NCBI GenBank assembly: GCA_044225565.1
Contig: JBGAIL010000059.1
Location: 1-23,704, forward strand
Source: CAVXAE01 sp044225565
GTDB taxonomy: Bacteria; Pseudomonadota; Gammaproteobacteria; Steroidobacterales; Steroidobacteraceae
Reading direction: 5' to 3'
DNA length: 23,704 nucleotides
This document shows, one piece after another, positions 8,269-16,686 of this stretch. Every line of letters begins with the position of its first letter. Position 1 is the first letter of the stretch. The notes under the pieces were generated by a model. The model was given only the letters and a program-made list of their open reading frames with translations. It had not been told where the DNA came from and did not search any database. Both the position numbers and the translations under genes were made by a program.

Positions 8269-8956
8269 CGGGCGCCCGCGGGCACGCCAATCGTTGCAGT
8301 ACGACCGCGAGACCGTGGCCGTGCTCAAGCGTATCGCACGGCCGGATTCGAACTGCGTGGACGTCGGCTGCCACCGCGGCTCGCTGATGCGCACCATCAT
8401 CCAGCTCGCGCCGCAGGGCCGGCATTTCGGCTTCGAGCCCATTCCCCACCTCGCGCAGAACCTGCAGCGCAGCTTCCCGGGCGTCACCATCAAGGCGATG
8501 GCGCTCAGTGATCACGCCGGACAGGCCCAGTTCTGCCACGTGGCAGACAATCCCGGCCTCAGCGGTTTCAAGCGCATGGGGCACGTCAGCGCCGACGCGC
8601 AGGTGCAGCAGATCACCGTCGAGGTCGACACGCTGGACCACGTACTGCCGCAAGGCCTGCCCATCACCTTCATCAAGATCGACGTCGAGGGCGCTCAGCT
8701 CGAGGTGCTGCGCGGCGCACGCGAGACGCTCGAGCGCTCTCGGCCGCACGTTGTCTTCGAGCACGGTGCGCTCGCGCGCGAAGGTTACGGCACCACCAGC
8801 GAAATGGTTTACGACCTGCTGGTGGGCGAGTGCAGGCTCAACATCTCGCTCATGAGCAGCTGGCTCGCAGGCGGTGGCACCCTGAGCCGGGAAGGCTTCG
8901 CAGGACAGGTCGGCACGCATGCCGGCTCGCAGTTCTGCTTCCTGGCGCATCCGTGA
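8249..8956 (+). CDS. FkbM-family SAM-dependent methyltransferase
   Basis: The 235-residue protein has NCVDVGCHRGSL (SAM-binding motif I, 35-46), GFEPIPHL, a DTLD strand, and FIKIDVEGAQLEVLRGA, the conserved KxDVEGxE-like block of FkbM methyltransferases. The family O-methylates sugars and other hydroxyl groups, so a role in methylating a glycan residue fits the context. There is no signal peptide or membrane helix. The ATG at 8249 has no clear SD and overlaps the start of the divergent GT-C gene. A TTG at 8294, just before QYDRET, is an alternative. A GT4 gene follows 24 bases later on the same strand. Confidence 0.88.
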   Translation: MAYGNSIGRPRARQSLQYDRETVAVLKRIARPDSNCVDVGCHRGSLMRTIIQLAPQGRHFGFEPIPHLAQNLQRSFPGVTIKAMALSDHAGQAQFCHVADNPGLSGFKRMGHVSADAQVQQITVEVDTLDHVLPQGLPITFIKIDVEGAQLEVLRGARETLERSRPHVVFEHGALAREGYGTTSEMVYDLLVGECRLNISLMSSWLAGGGTLSREGFAGQVGTHAGSQFCFLAHP

Positions 8957-8980
8957 TCCGTAGTCACAGCTGATCAGCGG

Positions 8981-10216
8981 ATGAGCGCCCGCCGCATCCG
9001 GCTTCTCTTCTTCCTGCGCGAGACGTTCCCCACCTCCCGCGTCGACGTGGACGTGCTGTTCGGCCGCAAGCTCCTGGAGCGCGGCCACCAGATCGATTTC
9101 GTCATGCAGGCGCAGGACTCCGGTGTTCCGGACAGCGTGCAGCCCTGGCGCAGCGGCCAGGTGCTGATCGGCCGCACGGATTCCGCCGACGGTTTCATGC
9201 ACCGCATCCGCAAACATCTGCTTTCCATCCGCCACGACCTGCGTTGCCTGCGTCTCGCGCGCTCGGACACCTACGACGCGGTGCAGGTGCGGGACAAATT
9301 CATGATCGCAGCGCTGGTCGCATGGGTCGCGCGGCGGCGCGGCCTGAGATTCTTCTACTGGCTGTCGTGGCCCGAGCCCGAATCCCAGCTGAGCCGTGCG
9401 AGGCAGCGAACTGCGCGGTACCCGCTCATCGCGCTGATGCGCGGCCATCTCTACGACTGGCTGCTCTATCGCTGGATCCTCCCGCGAGCCGACCACGTCT
9501 TCGCACAGAGCGAGCAGATGAAGCGCGATCTCGTCGCGCGAGGCGTCGCGCCCGCAAAGATCACCCCGGTGCCGATGGGAGTGGACCTCGCCGACATCCC
9601 CAAGACTGCGCACCAGCCTCGCCCGATCGAAGGCCGGGAGATCGTCATCGGTTATCTCGGCGTCATCACTGCCGAGCGGCAGCTGGTGATGCTGGTGGAT
9701 ATGCTCGTGGAGCTGCGGCGCGCCAGCGTGGCCGCCCGGCTGCTCTTCGTCGGCGACGCACAGATTCCCAACGACCGGCTCATGATCGAGGAGCGCGCCC
9801 GCGCCCAGGGAGTCACGGATCTCGTCGAGATCACCGGCTTCCTGCCTCGCGCCCAGGCGCTCCAGCGAATCCTTGCGACGGATGTCGCGCTCTCGCCGTT
9901 CTACCCGACGCCCATCCTGCTCTCCACCTCACCGACCAAGCTGGTTGAGTATCTGGCGCTCGCCCTGCCCGTGGTTGCGAACGACCATCCCGAACAACGG
10001 CTCGCGCTGCGCGAGAGCCGAGCTGGGCTCTGCGTGCCATGGGGAGCTCGGCATTTTGCACGGGCAGTGCGCTGGCTAGCGCGCCAGCCGGCGGAAGAGC
10101 GCCGCACCATGGGTGAGCGCGGACGCGAGTGGGTCCGCGCTCACCGGACCTACGACCACATCGCCTCCACCGTTGAGGACGCCTATTTGCGCGTGCTGGC
10201 GACGCCGCTGAAGTAA
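8981..10216 (+). CDS. Family 4 glycosyltransferase (GT-B fold)
   Basis: This 411-residue protein has an N-terminal Rossmann-like half (RIRLLFFLRETFPTS) and a C-terminal half beginning at IVIGYLGVITAERQ. VFAQSEQMKRDLVARG and VPMGVD mark the typical hinge region of GT4 enzymes. SPTKLVEYLALALPVVANDHPEQ is the donor-binding block that corresponds to the EX7E motif. It probably adds a sugar from a nucleotide donor to a lipid-linked intermediate on the cytoplasmic side. It follows the FkbM gene closely and they may be cotranscribed. Its stop is only 10 bases from the stop of the convergent GT-C-like gene. Donor and linkage are unknown. Confidence 0.92.
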   Translation: MSARRIRLLFFLRETFPTSRVDVDVLFGRKLLERGHQIDFVMQAQDSGVPDSVQPWRSGQVLIGRTDSADGFMHRIRKHLLSIRHDLRCLRLARSDTYDAVQVRDKFMIAALVAWVARRRGLRFFYWLSWPEPESQLSRARQRTARYPLIALMRGHLYDWLLYRWILPRADHVFAQSEQMKRDLVARGVAPAKITPVPMGVDLADIPKTAHQPRPIEGREIVIGYLGVITAERQLVMLVDMLVELRRASVAARLLFVGDAQIPNDRLMIEERARAQGVTDLVEITGFLPRAQALQRILATDVALSPFYPTPILLSTSPTKLVEYLALALPVVANDHPEQRLALRESRAGLCVPWGARHFARAVRWLARQPAEERRTMGERGREWVRAHRTYDHIASTVEDAYLRVLATPLK

Positions 10217-10226
10217 GACGACGGCG

Positions 10227-11651
10227 CTAGCCAGCCGGCCCCCACCGCTTCCATGCCGCGTGCGCCAGTGCCACGGCCGCGCAGATGACGATGGGGTTCA
10301 TGGGAACGCCGTAGCGCGGAATGAAATGCGACAGCACGCCATAGAACAGCACCAGGCCCAGCGCCGGCAGCACCAGCCAGTACAGGTCCGGACGGCGGCG
10401 AGAAATCGAGTACGCCCAGGCGAACATCAGGACGGGGAACGCGATGAGCGCCCCACGCCAGAGGAATGCGAGCGTCAACCGCAGATGATCCACGGGCTTC
10501 GCACGGATGATGCCCAGCGCCTCCTCCTTGAGGATCTCGTCGGCGAGCGCCGGATCGGCACCGGAGGAATACAGCTGCGCCCGCACCCTGACGCGTTCCG
10601 CCCTCGCCTTGCGGTAATAGCTCACGGCCAGATCCGGCCGGCCTGCACGCTCGGCGGCATAGTCGCTCTGGTAGAAATCGGACGTGTCGGTGCGGTTGAG
10701 CCGTTGCAGACTGCCTCCACGCTGCAGATCCGCCTCTCCGAAACCGAGCATCTTTCCTATCCAGGGCTGCAGCGCACTCGGCGCCCACACGTAGAACGCA
10801 CCGCGGAATTCCAGCGGTGTCATCTCGTCCTTGAACGCCCGGATCAGCAGTACGACACCTCCACGCTCGGAGACCTCGAAGACACCGAACTGCACATAGT
10901 TGCGATACATCCAGCCACTGACCACGAGCACGAAGCAGGCAACGCCCACCAGCGGTGCGATGATGGCCCGACGCCCCAGCGAGCGTGCCCATGCCGCGAT
11001 GGAAGTGCCGATGAGAAAGAGCGCCAGCACCACGAACACGTACAGGAACGCCGCCTTGGTGAGCGCGAGTGCGCCGAACGTGAGGCCGCAAAGCCCCAGC
11101 ACCAGCGGGTTGCGGCGATGCATGCCGAGACTCAGCATCGCGGAGCCGAATGCGAGAAGCGCGGCCGCCGGCAGGTCGGTCTCGAGCTCGTCGAGCCCGA
11201 GATAGTCGAAGCCGGAAGCGAGCAGCGGCAACTTCACGTTGAGAAGCGCGATACCCAGCAGGGCGAGCCAGACCGAGCCTGTCAGATGCCGCACGGCGAG
11301 ATAGACCCCCGCGCAGAGCAACAGCATCCAGCCGAGATTCTGCAGCTTGAGGTAACGGGCGGCAGGACCGGAAAAATACGCCTCCAGGGCCGACTCGCCG
11401 TACACCGCATCGTGGAGCCTCACGACCCCCGCAGTGACGACCACGGGCAGGGGCTCGCGATACATGGAAGGCGTGAAGGGCGCCTCCAGGCGCAGCGACA
11501 TGACGCCCTGCCGCTCGAGCGACAGGGCCATGCGCAGGCCCTGCCCGGCGTCTCCACCGATGGGAGAGCCCGTAATGCGGCCGGACCACAGGAGGCACAG
11601 CGCCAGAGCCACCAGGACCGCCACCAGTGCTCGCACCATCACAGTTCGCAA
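10227..11651 (-). CDS. Polytopic membrane protein, probable GT-C glycosyltransferase
   Basis: The 474-residue protein has about ten hydrophobic helices. After helix 1, the first loop reads GGDAGQGLRMAL (32-42) and then MYREPLPV (63-70). This layout resembles GT39/PMT_2-like GT-C proteins, in which an acidic residue in the first periplasmic loop is catalytic. A soluble loop in the middle contains a Tyr/Arg-rich stretch (YYRKARAERVRVR). I could not assign it to a named family with certainty. The start is probably TTG 11651, because GGGAG (11658-11662) sits six bases upstream, an ideal spacing; an ATG at 11639 is the conservative alternative. It may be a second periplasmic glycosyltransferase using polyprenyl-linked sugar. 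An O-antigen-ligase or polymerase role cannot be excluded. Confidence 0.75.
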   Translation of the reverse strand: MRTVMVRALVAVLVALALCLLWSGRITGSPIGGDAGQGLRMALSLERQGVMSLRLEAPFTPSMYREPLPVVVTAGVVRLHDAVYGESALEAYFSGPAARYLKLQNLGWMLLLCAGVYLAVRHLTGSVWLALLGIALLNVKLPLLASGFDYLGLDELETDLPAAALLAFGSAMLSLGMHRRNPLVLGLCGLTFGALALTKAAFLYVFVVLALFLIGTSIAAWARSLGRRAIIAPLVGVACFVLVVSGWMYRNYVQFGVFEVSERGGVVLLIRAFKDEMTPLEFRGAFYVWAPSALQPWIGKMLGFGEADLQRGGSLQRLNRTDTSDFYQSDYAAERAGRPDLAVSYYRKARAERVRVRAQLYSSGADPALADEILKEEALGIIRAKPVDHLRLTLAFLWRGALIAFPVLMFAWAYSISRRRPDLYWLVLPALGLVLFYGVLSHFIPRYGVPMNPIVICAAVALAHAAWKRWGPAG

Positions 11652-11731
11652 ATGCCGCTCCCTTTAAGATTCGCCGCCACTGGCGACCCGCCGAATGCTA
11701 TGACAATGTGCCCGCCACGATCCATGACGCC
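11652..11731. promoter_or_regulatory. Divergent upstream region; SD for the TTG-started GT-C gene
   Basis: These 80 bases separate the minus-strand GT-C-like gene from the plus-strand GtrA gene and should contain both promoters. The minus-strand SD GGGAG is at 11658-11662. TATGACAAT near 11698 is a loose -10 candidate for the plus strand. No strong -35 is visible. Confidence 0.35.
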
Positions 11732-12178
11732 ATGCCGACTCCCGTGACCGAAGCCGCACCGCAGACGGGCCAGCGCCGCCGCCCCATTGCCCACGAAGCC
11801 GCCCTCTTCGTCGGGCTCGGCCTGCTCTCGTACGCGCTGGGAGCAGGCATCGCCGCGCTCTCACGCGAAGTGCTCGGGCTGAGCGCGGACATCGCGGTCG
11901 CCATCTCGCTGGCCACGCTCGTGGTAGTCAACTTCTACCTCAATCGCCTGCTCGTGTTCCAGGGCCGGCGGGGCAGTGCCCGTCAGGAGTTCGCCAAATT
12001 CATCGCTGCCTCGATCGCGATGCGGGGCTTCGAGTACTGCCTGATCCTCGCGCTGATGCGCGTGGCCCATCTGCACTATCTCGCCGCTTACACCGTGGCG
12101 CTGCTCGTCTCGAACGCGCTCAAGTTCACCGTGTACCGGGCGCTCGTGTTCCGCCGCGCGCCCGAAGTCGCGGGCTAG
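11732..12178 (+). CDS. GtrA-family membrane protein (putative polyprenyl-phosphate sugar flippase)
   Basis: This 148-residue protein has four hydrophobic helices in two pairs. It carries VVVNFYLNRLLVFQ after helix 2 and NALKFTVYRALVF at the end, the conserved N-F/K-F-x-x-x-R-x-x-x-F repeats of the GtrA family. GtrA proteins are thought to flip undecaprenyl-phosphate-linked sugars across the inner membrane for periplasmic transfer. The start is set at MPTPVTEAAPQ. An upstream in-frame ATG at 11627 would add 35 residues overlapping the divergent gene. The GT4 gene follows after 16 bases. It fits as the flippase between the ArnC-like synthase (4260-5252) and a GT-C transferase, although these are scattered through the locus rather than adjacent. 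Confidence 0.88.
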   Translation: MPTPVTEAAPQTGQRRRPIAHEAALFVGLGLLSYALGAGIAALSREVLGLSADIAVAISLATLVVVNFYLNRLLVFQGRRGSARQEFAKFIAASIAMRGFEYCLILALMRVAHLHYLAAYTVALLVSNALKFTVYRALVFRRAPEVAG

Positions 12179-12194
12179 CGAGCCTCCGTCCCGC

Positions 12195-13310
12195 ATGCAC
12201 GTCTGCATCGTCGTCGAAAATCATCCTGCGGCCGTGATGGGCGGCGCCCAGTACCAGGCTCACCTGCTGGCACAGGAATTGAGCAGCCGAGCAGGCGTGG
12301 ACGTCACGTATCTCGCGCGCCGCGTGCCCGAAGGCAGCACGGCGAACTCACTTGGCTATGCCTCCCGGCGCATTGGCAACGCGCGCGGGTGGCGTCGCAA
12401 GGCCATGTTCATGGATGGCCCCAGCCTGCGCGCAGCGCTCGAAGACATCCGGCCTGACGCCATTTACCAGCGCATGAAGCAAGGCTACACCGCGGCCTGC
12501 GCAAGCTACGCGCGCTCGCACCGCATCCCTTTCACGCTCCACATCGCAAGCGACATCGATCTCGATCCCAGCCTCGTGCGCGGTCGCTGGCTCAGCGCCA
12601 ATCTGCCGCTGGACGTCATCGAGGCCGCTTGCGGCAATCGCGGGCTGAAACGCGCCACGCGCATCGTCACACAGACCCAGCGCCAGGCCTCGCTACTCAA
12701 GCAGCGGTTCGGGCGCGAGGTGGCCCGGGTCATCGGCAATTTCCAGCCGCTGCCCGCCCGACTGCCGGTGAAGCGCGAGCCGCCGATGAAAGTGCTGTGG
12801 GTGGGCAATTTCAAGGACGTGAAGCGGCCCGAGCGCTTTCTCGAGCTCGCCTCACGCCTGCGCCAGGCTCGCGACATCGAGTTCGTCATGGTGGGCCGCG
12901 AGGTCGCCGAGCAGGCGAAGTTCCAGCGCCTCGAAGCGAAGATCCGCGAGTGCGGCAACATCCGGCGCCTCGGCGAGCAGCCGCTGGAGGAAGTGAACCG
13001 GCTCTTCGAGGAAGCGCACGTGCTGGTCAACACGAGCCAGTACGAAGGCTTCTCGAACACCTTCATCCAGGCCTGGGGGAACGGGGCCGTGGTAACCACG
13101 CTGGGCGTCGACGTGGACGGTGGACTCGACTCGCAAGGCATCGGCTTCGCGACACCGGATGTCGAGGCGCTGGCCATACTGCTGGAGCGCCTGGCACGCT
13201 CACCCGACGAGCGGGCAGAGATCGCTCGGCGCGCCTTCGCCCACGTGCATCGTGCCTATTCGATGAGCAACGCCCGGCTCCTGGGCGACCTCGTCTGCAC
13301 CCCGGTGTGA
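12195..13310 (+). CDS. Family 4 glycosyltransferase (GT-B fold)
   Basis: The 371-residue protein starts MHVCIVVENHPAAVMGGAQYQ, a glycine-rich acceptor loop at the N-terminus of GT4 proteins. KVLWVGNFKDVKRPERF starts the C-terminal donor domain. VNTSQYEGFSNTFIQAWGNG is the donor-phosphate block; here Glu is followed seven residues later by Gln rather than Glu, as in a subset of GT4 enzymes. It probably adds a sugar to the lipid-linked repeat unit in the cytoplasm. The gene lies 16 bases after gtrA-like and 18 bases before the first MBOAT gene, so 11732-16670 may be one transcript. It is intact and of ordinary length. Confidence 0.92.
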   Translation: MHVCIVVENHPAAVMGGAQYQAHLLAQELSSRAGVDVTYLARRVPEGSTANSLGYASRRIGNARGWRRKAMFMDGPSLRAALEDIRPDAIYQRMKQGYTAACASYARSHRIPFTLHIASDIDLDPSLVRGRWLSANLPLDVIEAACGNRGLKRATRIVTQTQRQASLLKQRFGREVARVIGNFQPLPARLPVKREPPMKVLWVGNFKDVKRPERFLELASRLRQARDIEFVMVGREVAEQAKFQRLEAKIRECGNIRRLGEQPLEEVNRLFEEAHVLVNTSQYEGFSNTFIQAWGNGAVVTTLGVDVDGGLDSQGIGFATPDVEALAILLERLARSPDERAEIARRAFAHVHRAYSMSNARLLGDLVCTPV

Positions 13311-13328
13311 GCCGGACGCGACACCTCG

Positions 13329-14788
13329 ATGCTGTTCAACTCCGCCGAATACCTGCTGTTCCTGCCTTTCGTCCTGGCGGTATACCTCCTGCTGAGGCGC
13401 GTGGGCCTCGGCGCGCAGAACCTCTGGCTGCTGATCGTCAGCTACGTATTCTACGGCTGGTGGGACTGGCGCTTCCTCGGGCTGCTCTTCGGCACCACTC
13501 TCAACGACTACCTGGTCGGCCTCGCGCTCGCGAAGGTGGAGAACCCGCGATACCGGCGCGCCCTCCTCGCCCTCAGCATCGGCGTGAACCTCGGCGTGCT
13601 GGGCTTCTTCAAGTACTTCAACTTCTTCGTCGAATCGCTGGTCCCCCCCCCTGCGGGCATCGGCATCACGCTGCACGTCTCACCCTCAGGGTGATCCTGC
13701 CGGTCGGTATCAGCTTCTACACGTTCCAGGCGCTCACCTACACCATCGCCATCTATCGCCGACAGATGCAGCCGGTGCGCGACCCGGTCACGTTCTTCGC
13801 CTACGTGGCGTTCTTCCCGCAGCTCGTCGCGGGACCCATCGAGCGCGCCCAGCACCTGTTGCCGCAGTTCATGAGCCAGCGCCGCACCACGGCGGACGAT
13901 TTCGCCGCGGGGCTGCGCCAGATCCTCTGGGGCTTCTTCTGCAAGCTCGTGGTCGCGGACAACTGCGCCGTGGTGGTGAACGCCATCTTCGACGAGAAGG
14001 GCGTGCTGCCCGGCAGCGTGGTGCTGATCGGCTCGATCTGCTTCGCCTTCCAGATCTATGCCGACTTCTCGGGCTATTCGCACATCGCCATCGGCAGTGC
14101 GCGGCTCCTGGGCTTCGATCTCATGCAGAACTTCGCGACGCCGTATTTCTCGCGCAGCATCCCGGAATTCTGGCACCGCTGGCACATCTCACTGTCCAGC
14201 TGGTTCCGCGACTACGTGTACATCCCGCTCGGCGGCAACCGCGGCGGCAGGCTCAGGCAGGCGCGCAACCTGCTCGCCACCTTCACGCTGAGCGGGCTGT
14301 GGCACGGCGCGAACTGGACTTTCGTCGCCTGGGGCTTCCTCAACGGCCTGTACATGCTGCCGAAGGTATTCATCGGCGAGCCTCTCGAGCGGCTGGCCGC
14401 GGCCAGGGCCGGCCTCGCGCGCCTCGGCATCACGGGCCTTCGCATCCTGCTCACCTTCGCGCTCACCTTGGTCGCCTGGATCTTCTTCCGCGCCGCCGAC
14501 ATCCACTCGGCCGCGAAGCTCTTCGGCGAGCTCGGCTCCTCCTCGCTGTTCACCAGCCCCCTTGCGACCCTGCGCGGACTCGAAGTGCTGTCCACCGCAG
14601 TCTTCGCCGCATTCGCCATCACGGTGCTGCTCGGGATCGAATGGGTGCAGCGCGACAAGAAGCACGCTCTCGAGTTCGTCGACGCGCCGGCGGTCATGAA
14701 AGGGGCGGCTTACGCGGGCGTCATCACGCTGATCATCGTCCTGCGCTATACCGGCGCAGCTCTCGACTTCATCTACTTCCAGTTCTGA
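13329..14788 (+). pseudogene. MBOAT O-acyltransferase (AlgI-like), split by a frameshift
   Basis: The first frame (13329-13694) gives 121 residues starting MLFNSAEYLLFLPF and ending at TGA 13692. The rest of the family continues one base back, from LTLRVILPVGISFYTFQ to DFIYFQF at 14788. This second part carries FWHRWHISLSSWFRDY and SGLWHGANWTF with the catalytic His. The intact paralog at 18778-20238 aligns across both parts. One base is therefore missing (or an equivalent change exists) between about 13652 and 13691. AlgI-like MBOATs move an acyl group across the inner membrane for O-acetylation of polysaccharide. A GTG at 13691 overlaps the premature TGA and could restart translation, giving a 365-residue second piece. 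Sequencing error, true mutation, phase switching and a two-piece protein are all possible. Confidence 0.85.
13643..13651 (+). repeat. Nine-C homopolymer inside the frameshifted MBOAT gene
   Basis: A run of nine C residues lies ~40 bases before the premature stop. Such runs are prone to slippage in cells and in sequencing. Adding one C would restore the frame, but the intervening residues would become His/Arg-rich and unlike the paralog. Confidence 0.7.
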
Positions 14789-14790
14789 CG

Positions 14791-15807
14791 ATGCGATACG
14801 GGAACACATGGACGGGAGTGTGGGCGCGCCTGGCGGCGCTGCTCGCCGTGTTCGCCGCGGCGAACGTCGCCACGTGTTTCGGCAGCGAATACTTCCAGAA
14901 GCAGCGGAACTACCGTTCCGCGATCGGCGACCTGCGCGAACACGGTGAAGCCCACGTGCTGTTCCTGGGCGATTCGCACACTGCGCACCCTCTCAACGCG
15001 TACCTGGACGAGCGTGCGGACGGCCCGGCTTACAGCATGGCGTTCGGCGGCGACTCGGCCCGCGAGATGTTCGCCAAATTCCGTCGGGCCCTGCAGCTTT
15101 CGCCGCGCATCGACACGCTCGTCGTCTCCGCCGAACCGCACATGTTCGGCAGCGGGCGCGTCGACTCCTCGAATCGGTCGTTCGCGGACTGGTACTTCAT
15201 CACGGCCCGCGATGGCTCCGGCCTGCGCACCACCTGGCCTTCCGCACTGCTCGACCAGATCCCGCTGCTCAATGACGACTTCCTGCAGTACCTGCGCAAG
15301 CTGATCACGTCGCGCCTGGCGCGTAGCACGGATGCCGGTACAGTCGCCGGAACGGGCGGTGGCGATCAAGCCGGCACGACGGGCGACGCGCGTCCATCCG
15401 GTTGGGCGAGGCTCTCCGATGCCCAGCGCGCGGCGCGCGCCAGGCAGACAGGCCTCTCGGATCATCAGTCGGTCGGCGAGCACCCGGAATCGTTCGAGTG
15501 GTACGGCCGCATCCTCGATCTCGCACGCGAGCGCGACATCCGCGTCATCGGCATACGCTATCCTGTGCATCCGGACTACGCGGCCAGCGTCGACCCGGTG
15601 CGCACCGCAGGCATCGAGCGCTTCCTGCGCGAGCGTGGCATGGCACAGATCATCGATCTGCGCGGCCTGTTCGCGAGCCCGGTGGCATTCGACGATCCGG
15701 ACCACGTCCGGCCGGACCGCGCGCCGGCGCTCCTTGAAGCCATCGGGCGCGCGACGGGCACGCCGCTCGTCGCATCGGAACCGGCCCGGCCCGCAGGTGA
15801 GGCATGA
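14791..15807 (+). CDS. SGNH-fold periplasmic O-acyltransferase, MBOAT partner
   Basis: This 338-residue protein has an N-terminal hydrophobic segment (about 12-29) that should act as a signal anchor and place the rest in the periplasm. VLFLGDSH (Ser ~62) is the SGNH block I nucleophile motif, and DDPDHVRPD (Asp ~302, His ~305) is the C-terminal DxxH block. The two together complete a Ser-His-Asp triad, as in PatB, AlgJ and other polysaccharide O-acetyltransferases. A Gly/Thr/Ala-rich stretch (about 175-200) is probably a flexible insertion. The gene starts two bases after the MBOAT stop, and its stop overlaps the methyltransferase ATG. It probably takes the acyl group passed across the membrane by MBOAT and transfers it to the polymer. 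With that MBOAT broken, its function may be lost or supplied by the second MBOAT. Confidence 0.82.
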   Translation: MRYGNTWTGVWARLAALLAVFAAANVATCFGSEYFQKQRNYRSAIGDLREHGEAHVLFLGDSHTAHPLNAYLDERADGPAYSMAFGGDSAREMFAKFRRALQLSPRIDTLVVSAEPHMFGSGRVDSSNRSFADWYFITARDGSGLRTTWPSALLDQIPLLNDDFLQYLRKLITSRLARSTDAGTVAGTGGGDQAGTTGDARPSGWARLSDAQRAARARQTGLSDHQSVGEHPESFEWYGRILDLARERDIRVIGIRYPVHPDYAASVDPVRTAGIERFLRERGMAQIIDLRGLFASPVAFDDPDHVRPDRAPALLEAIGRATGTPLVASEPARPAGEA

Positions 15808-16670
15808 ACGAAGAGCTCAGGCGAGTTCAGCAGCAGGACAAGGCGGACAAGGCCGGCTACGACGACCTGTACGGCCGGGAATCCGCAGTGTGGTCGAGAT
15901 TCCCGGATCTCGAGGCCTTCGTGAAGCATTTCAGCCGCGAGCTGAGCCCTTACTTCCGCGGCGGCAACACCAAGGGCTACGTGCGCGGCCTTGCCACCCA
16001 GACGCTATTGAATCGCGCTCAGGCGCTGCGGCGTCCGTTCGACACGATCCGGATCGTGGACGCCGGATTCGGCGAAGGCAAGCTCTCGATCTATCTCGCC
16101 GCCCAGGGATTCCGCGTCATCGGTGTGGACATCTCGGAGGCGGCCGCGAAAGTGGCGAGCGCCGCGGCGCAGAAGCTGGGCGTGAACGACCGCTGCCAGT
16201 TCCTGGCGGAGAGCCTCGAGCGCACCTCCATCGAGCCCGCGAGCATCGATTTCGTGATCGGTCATGCCTCGCTGCACCATTTCATCAAGTACGCCGGCGT
16301 GCCCCGGGAATTCATGCGCATCATGAAGCCGGGTGCGGAGGGCTTCTTCGCCGACAGCTTCAGCGAGAACCGGCTGTATCACCTCTTCCAGGACCACGAG
16401 AAGATGCGCCGGCTCGGCGACGTGCGCCTCACGAAAGCGCTGATCGAGGATTATTTCGCGGGCTTCGAGCCGCGGCTCGTGCCGACGGACTGGTTCGTGA
16501 TGCTCGACAAGCTCTTTCTGAAGGCGTTGCCGGGCGCGATGCGCCCGCTCGTTGCGCGCCTGTCGAGGGTAAATTTCGCGATCGACCGGCGCATGCCGGT
16601 CGATTCGCGCGTGGCACTCTACCTGGCCGGCGGCGTGTTCACGTGGATCCGCCGCCCGGCGGCGCCCTGA
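15804..16670 (+). CDS. Class I SAM-dependent methyltransferase
   Basis: The 288-residue protein has IVDAGFGEGKLSIYLA (SAM motif I, ~84-99), RVIGVDIS (motif II acidic end, ~104-111), a region matching motif III, and IDFVIGHASLHHF (motif IV), all typical of the Methyltransf_11/25 type. No membrane helix or signal peptide is obvious, so it is cytoplasmic. The ATG overlaps the SGNH gene stop (ATGA), linking it to the acylation cassette. It may methylate a sugar or lipid-linked intermediate, but the substrate is not readable. A strong inverted repeat (16577-16609) lies inside its 3' coding region, and the gene ends 33 bases before the convergent lyase stop. Confidence 0.88.
   Translation: MNEELRRVQQQDKADKAGYDDLYGRESAVWSRFPDLEAFVKHFSRELSPYFRGGNTKGYVRGLATQTLLNRAQALRRPFDTIRIVDAGFGEGKLSIYLAAQGFRVIGVDISEAAAKVASAAAQKLGVNDRCQFLAESLERTSIEPASIDFVIGHASLHHFIKYAGVPREFMRIMKPGAEGFFADSFSENRLYHLFQDHEKMRRLGDVRLTKALIEDYFAGFEPRLVPTDWFVMLDKLFLKALPGAMRPLVARLSRVNFAIDRRMPVDSRVALYLAGGVFTWIRRPAAP
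16577..16609. repeat. Long inverted repeat in the methyltransferase 3' coding region
   Basis: ATCGACCGGC (16581-16590) and GCCGGTCGAT (16595-16604) are perfectly complementary around a GCAT loop. CGCG on both sides extends the stem to 14 pairs with a one-base bulge. It lies ~60 bases before the stop codon. It may affect 3' mRNA stability or be chance in GC-rich code. Confidence 0.5.
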
Positions 16671-16686
16671 CGGAACGCCGCTACCG

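Noticed and set aside
6769..8511. 580-residue open frame on the plus strand
   Set aside because: Antisense to the GT-C protein; the translation is Arg/His/Gln/Glu-rich with no domain, as expected from the complement of high-GC membrane code.
7550..9613. 687-residue open frame on the minus strand
   Set aside because: Overlaps three real genes in a shifted or antisense frame; composition is His/Arg/Asp-rich with no motif.
10203..10232. Hairpin between convergent stops of the GT4 and the GT-C-like gene
   Set aside because: Only 3-5 bp arms with long loops and no T-run; not distinguishable from chance.
10260..11747. 495-residue open frame on the plus strand
   Set aside because: Antisense to the 10227-11651 membrane protein; charged, low-complexity composition and no recognisable motif.
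12629..13640. N-terminal extension of the second MBOAT frame
   Set aside because: This part is an out-of-frame reading of the GT4 gene and the MBOAT 5' end; only sequence from about 13680 onward resembles MBOAT.
13643..13651. Adding one C to the C9 run as the simple cause of the frameshift
   Set aside because: It restores the frame but produces CGHRHHAARLTL, unlike the paralog, whereas the existing first frame up to LHVS looks family-like. Kept only as a less likely alternative.
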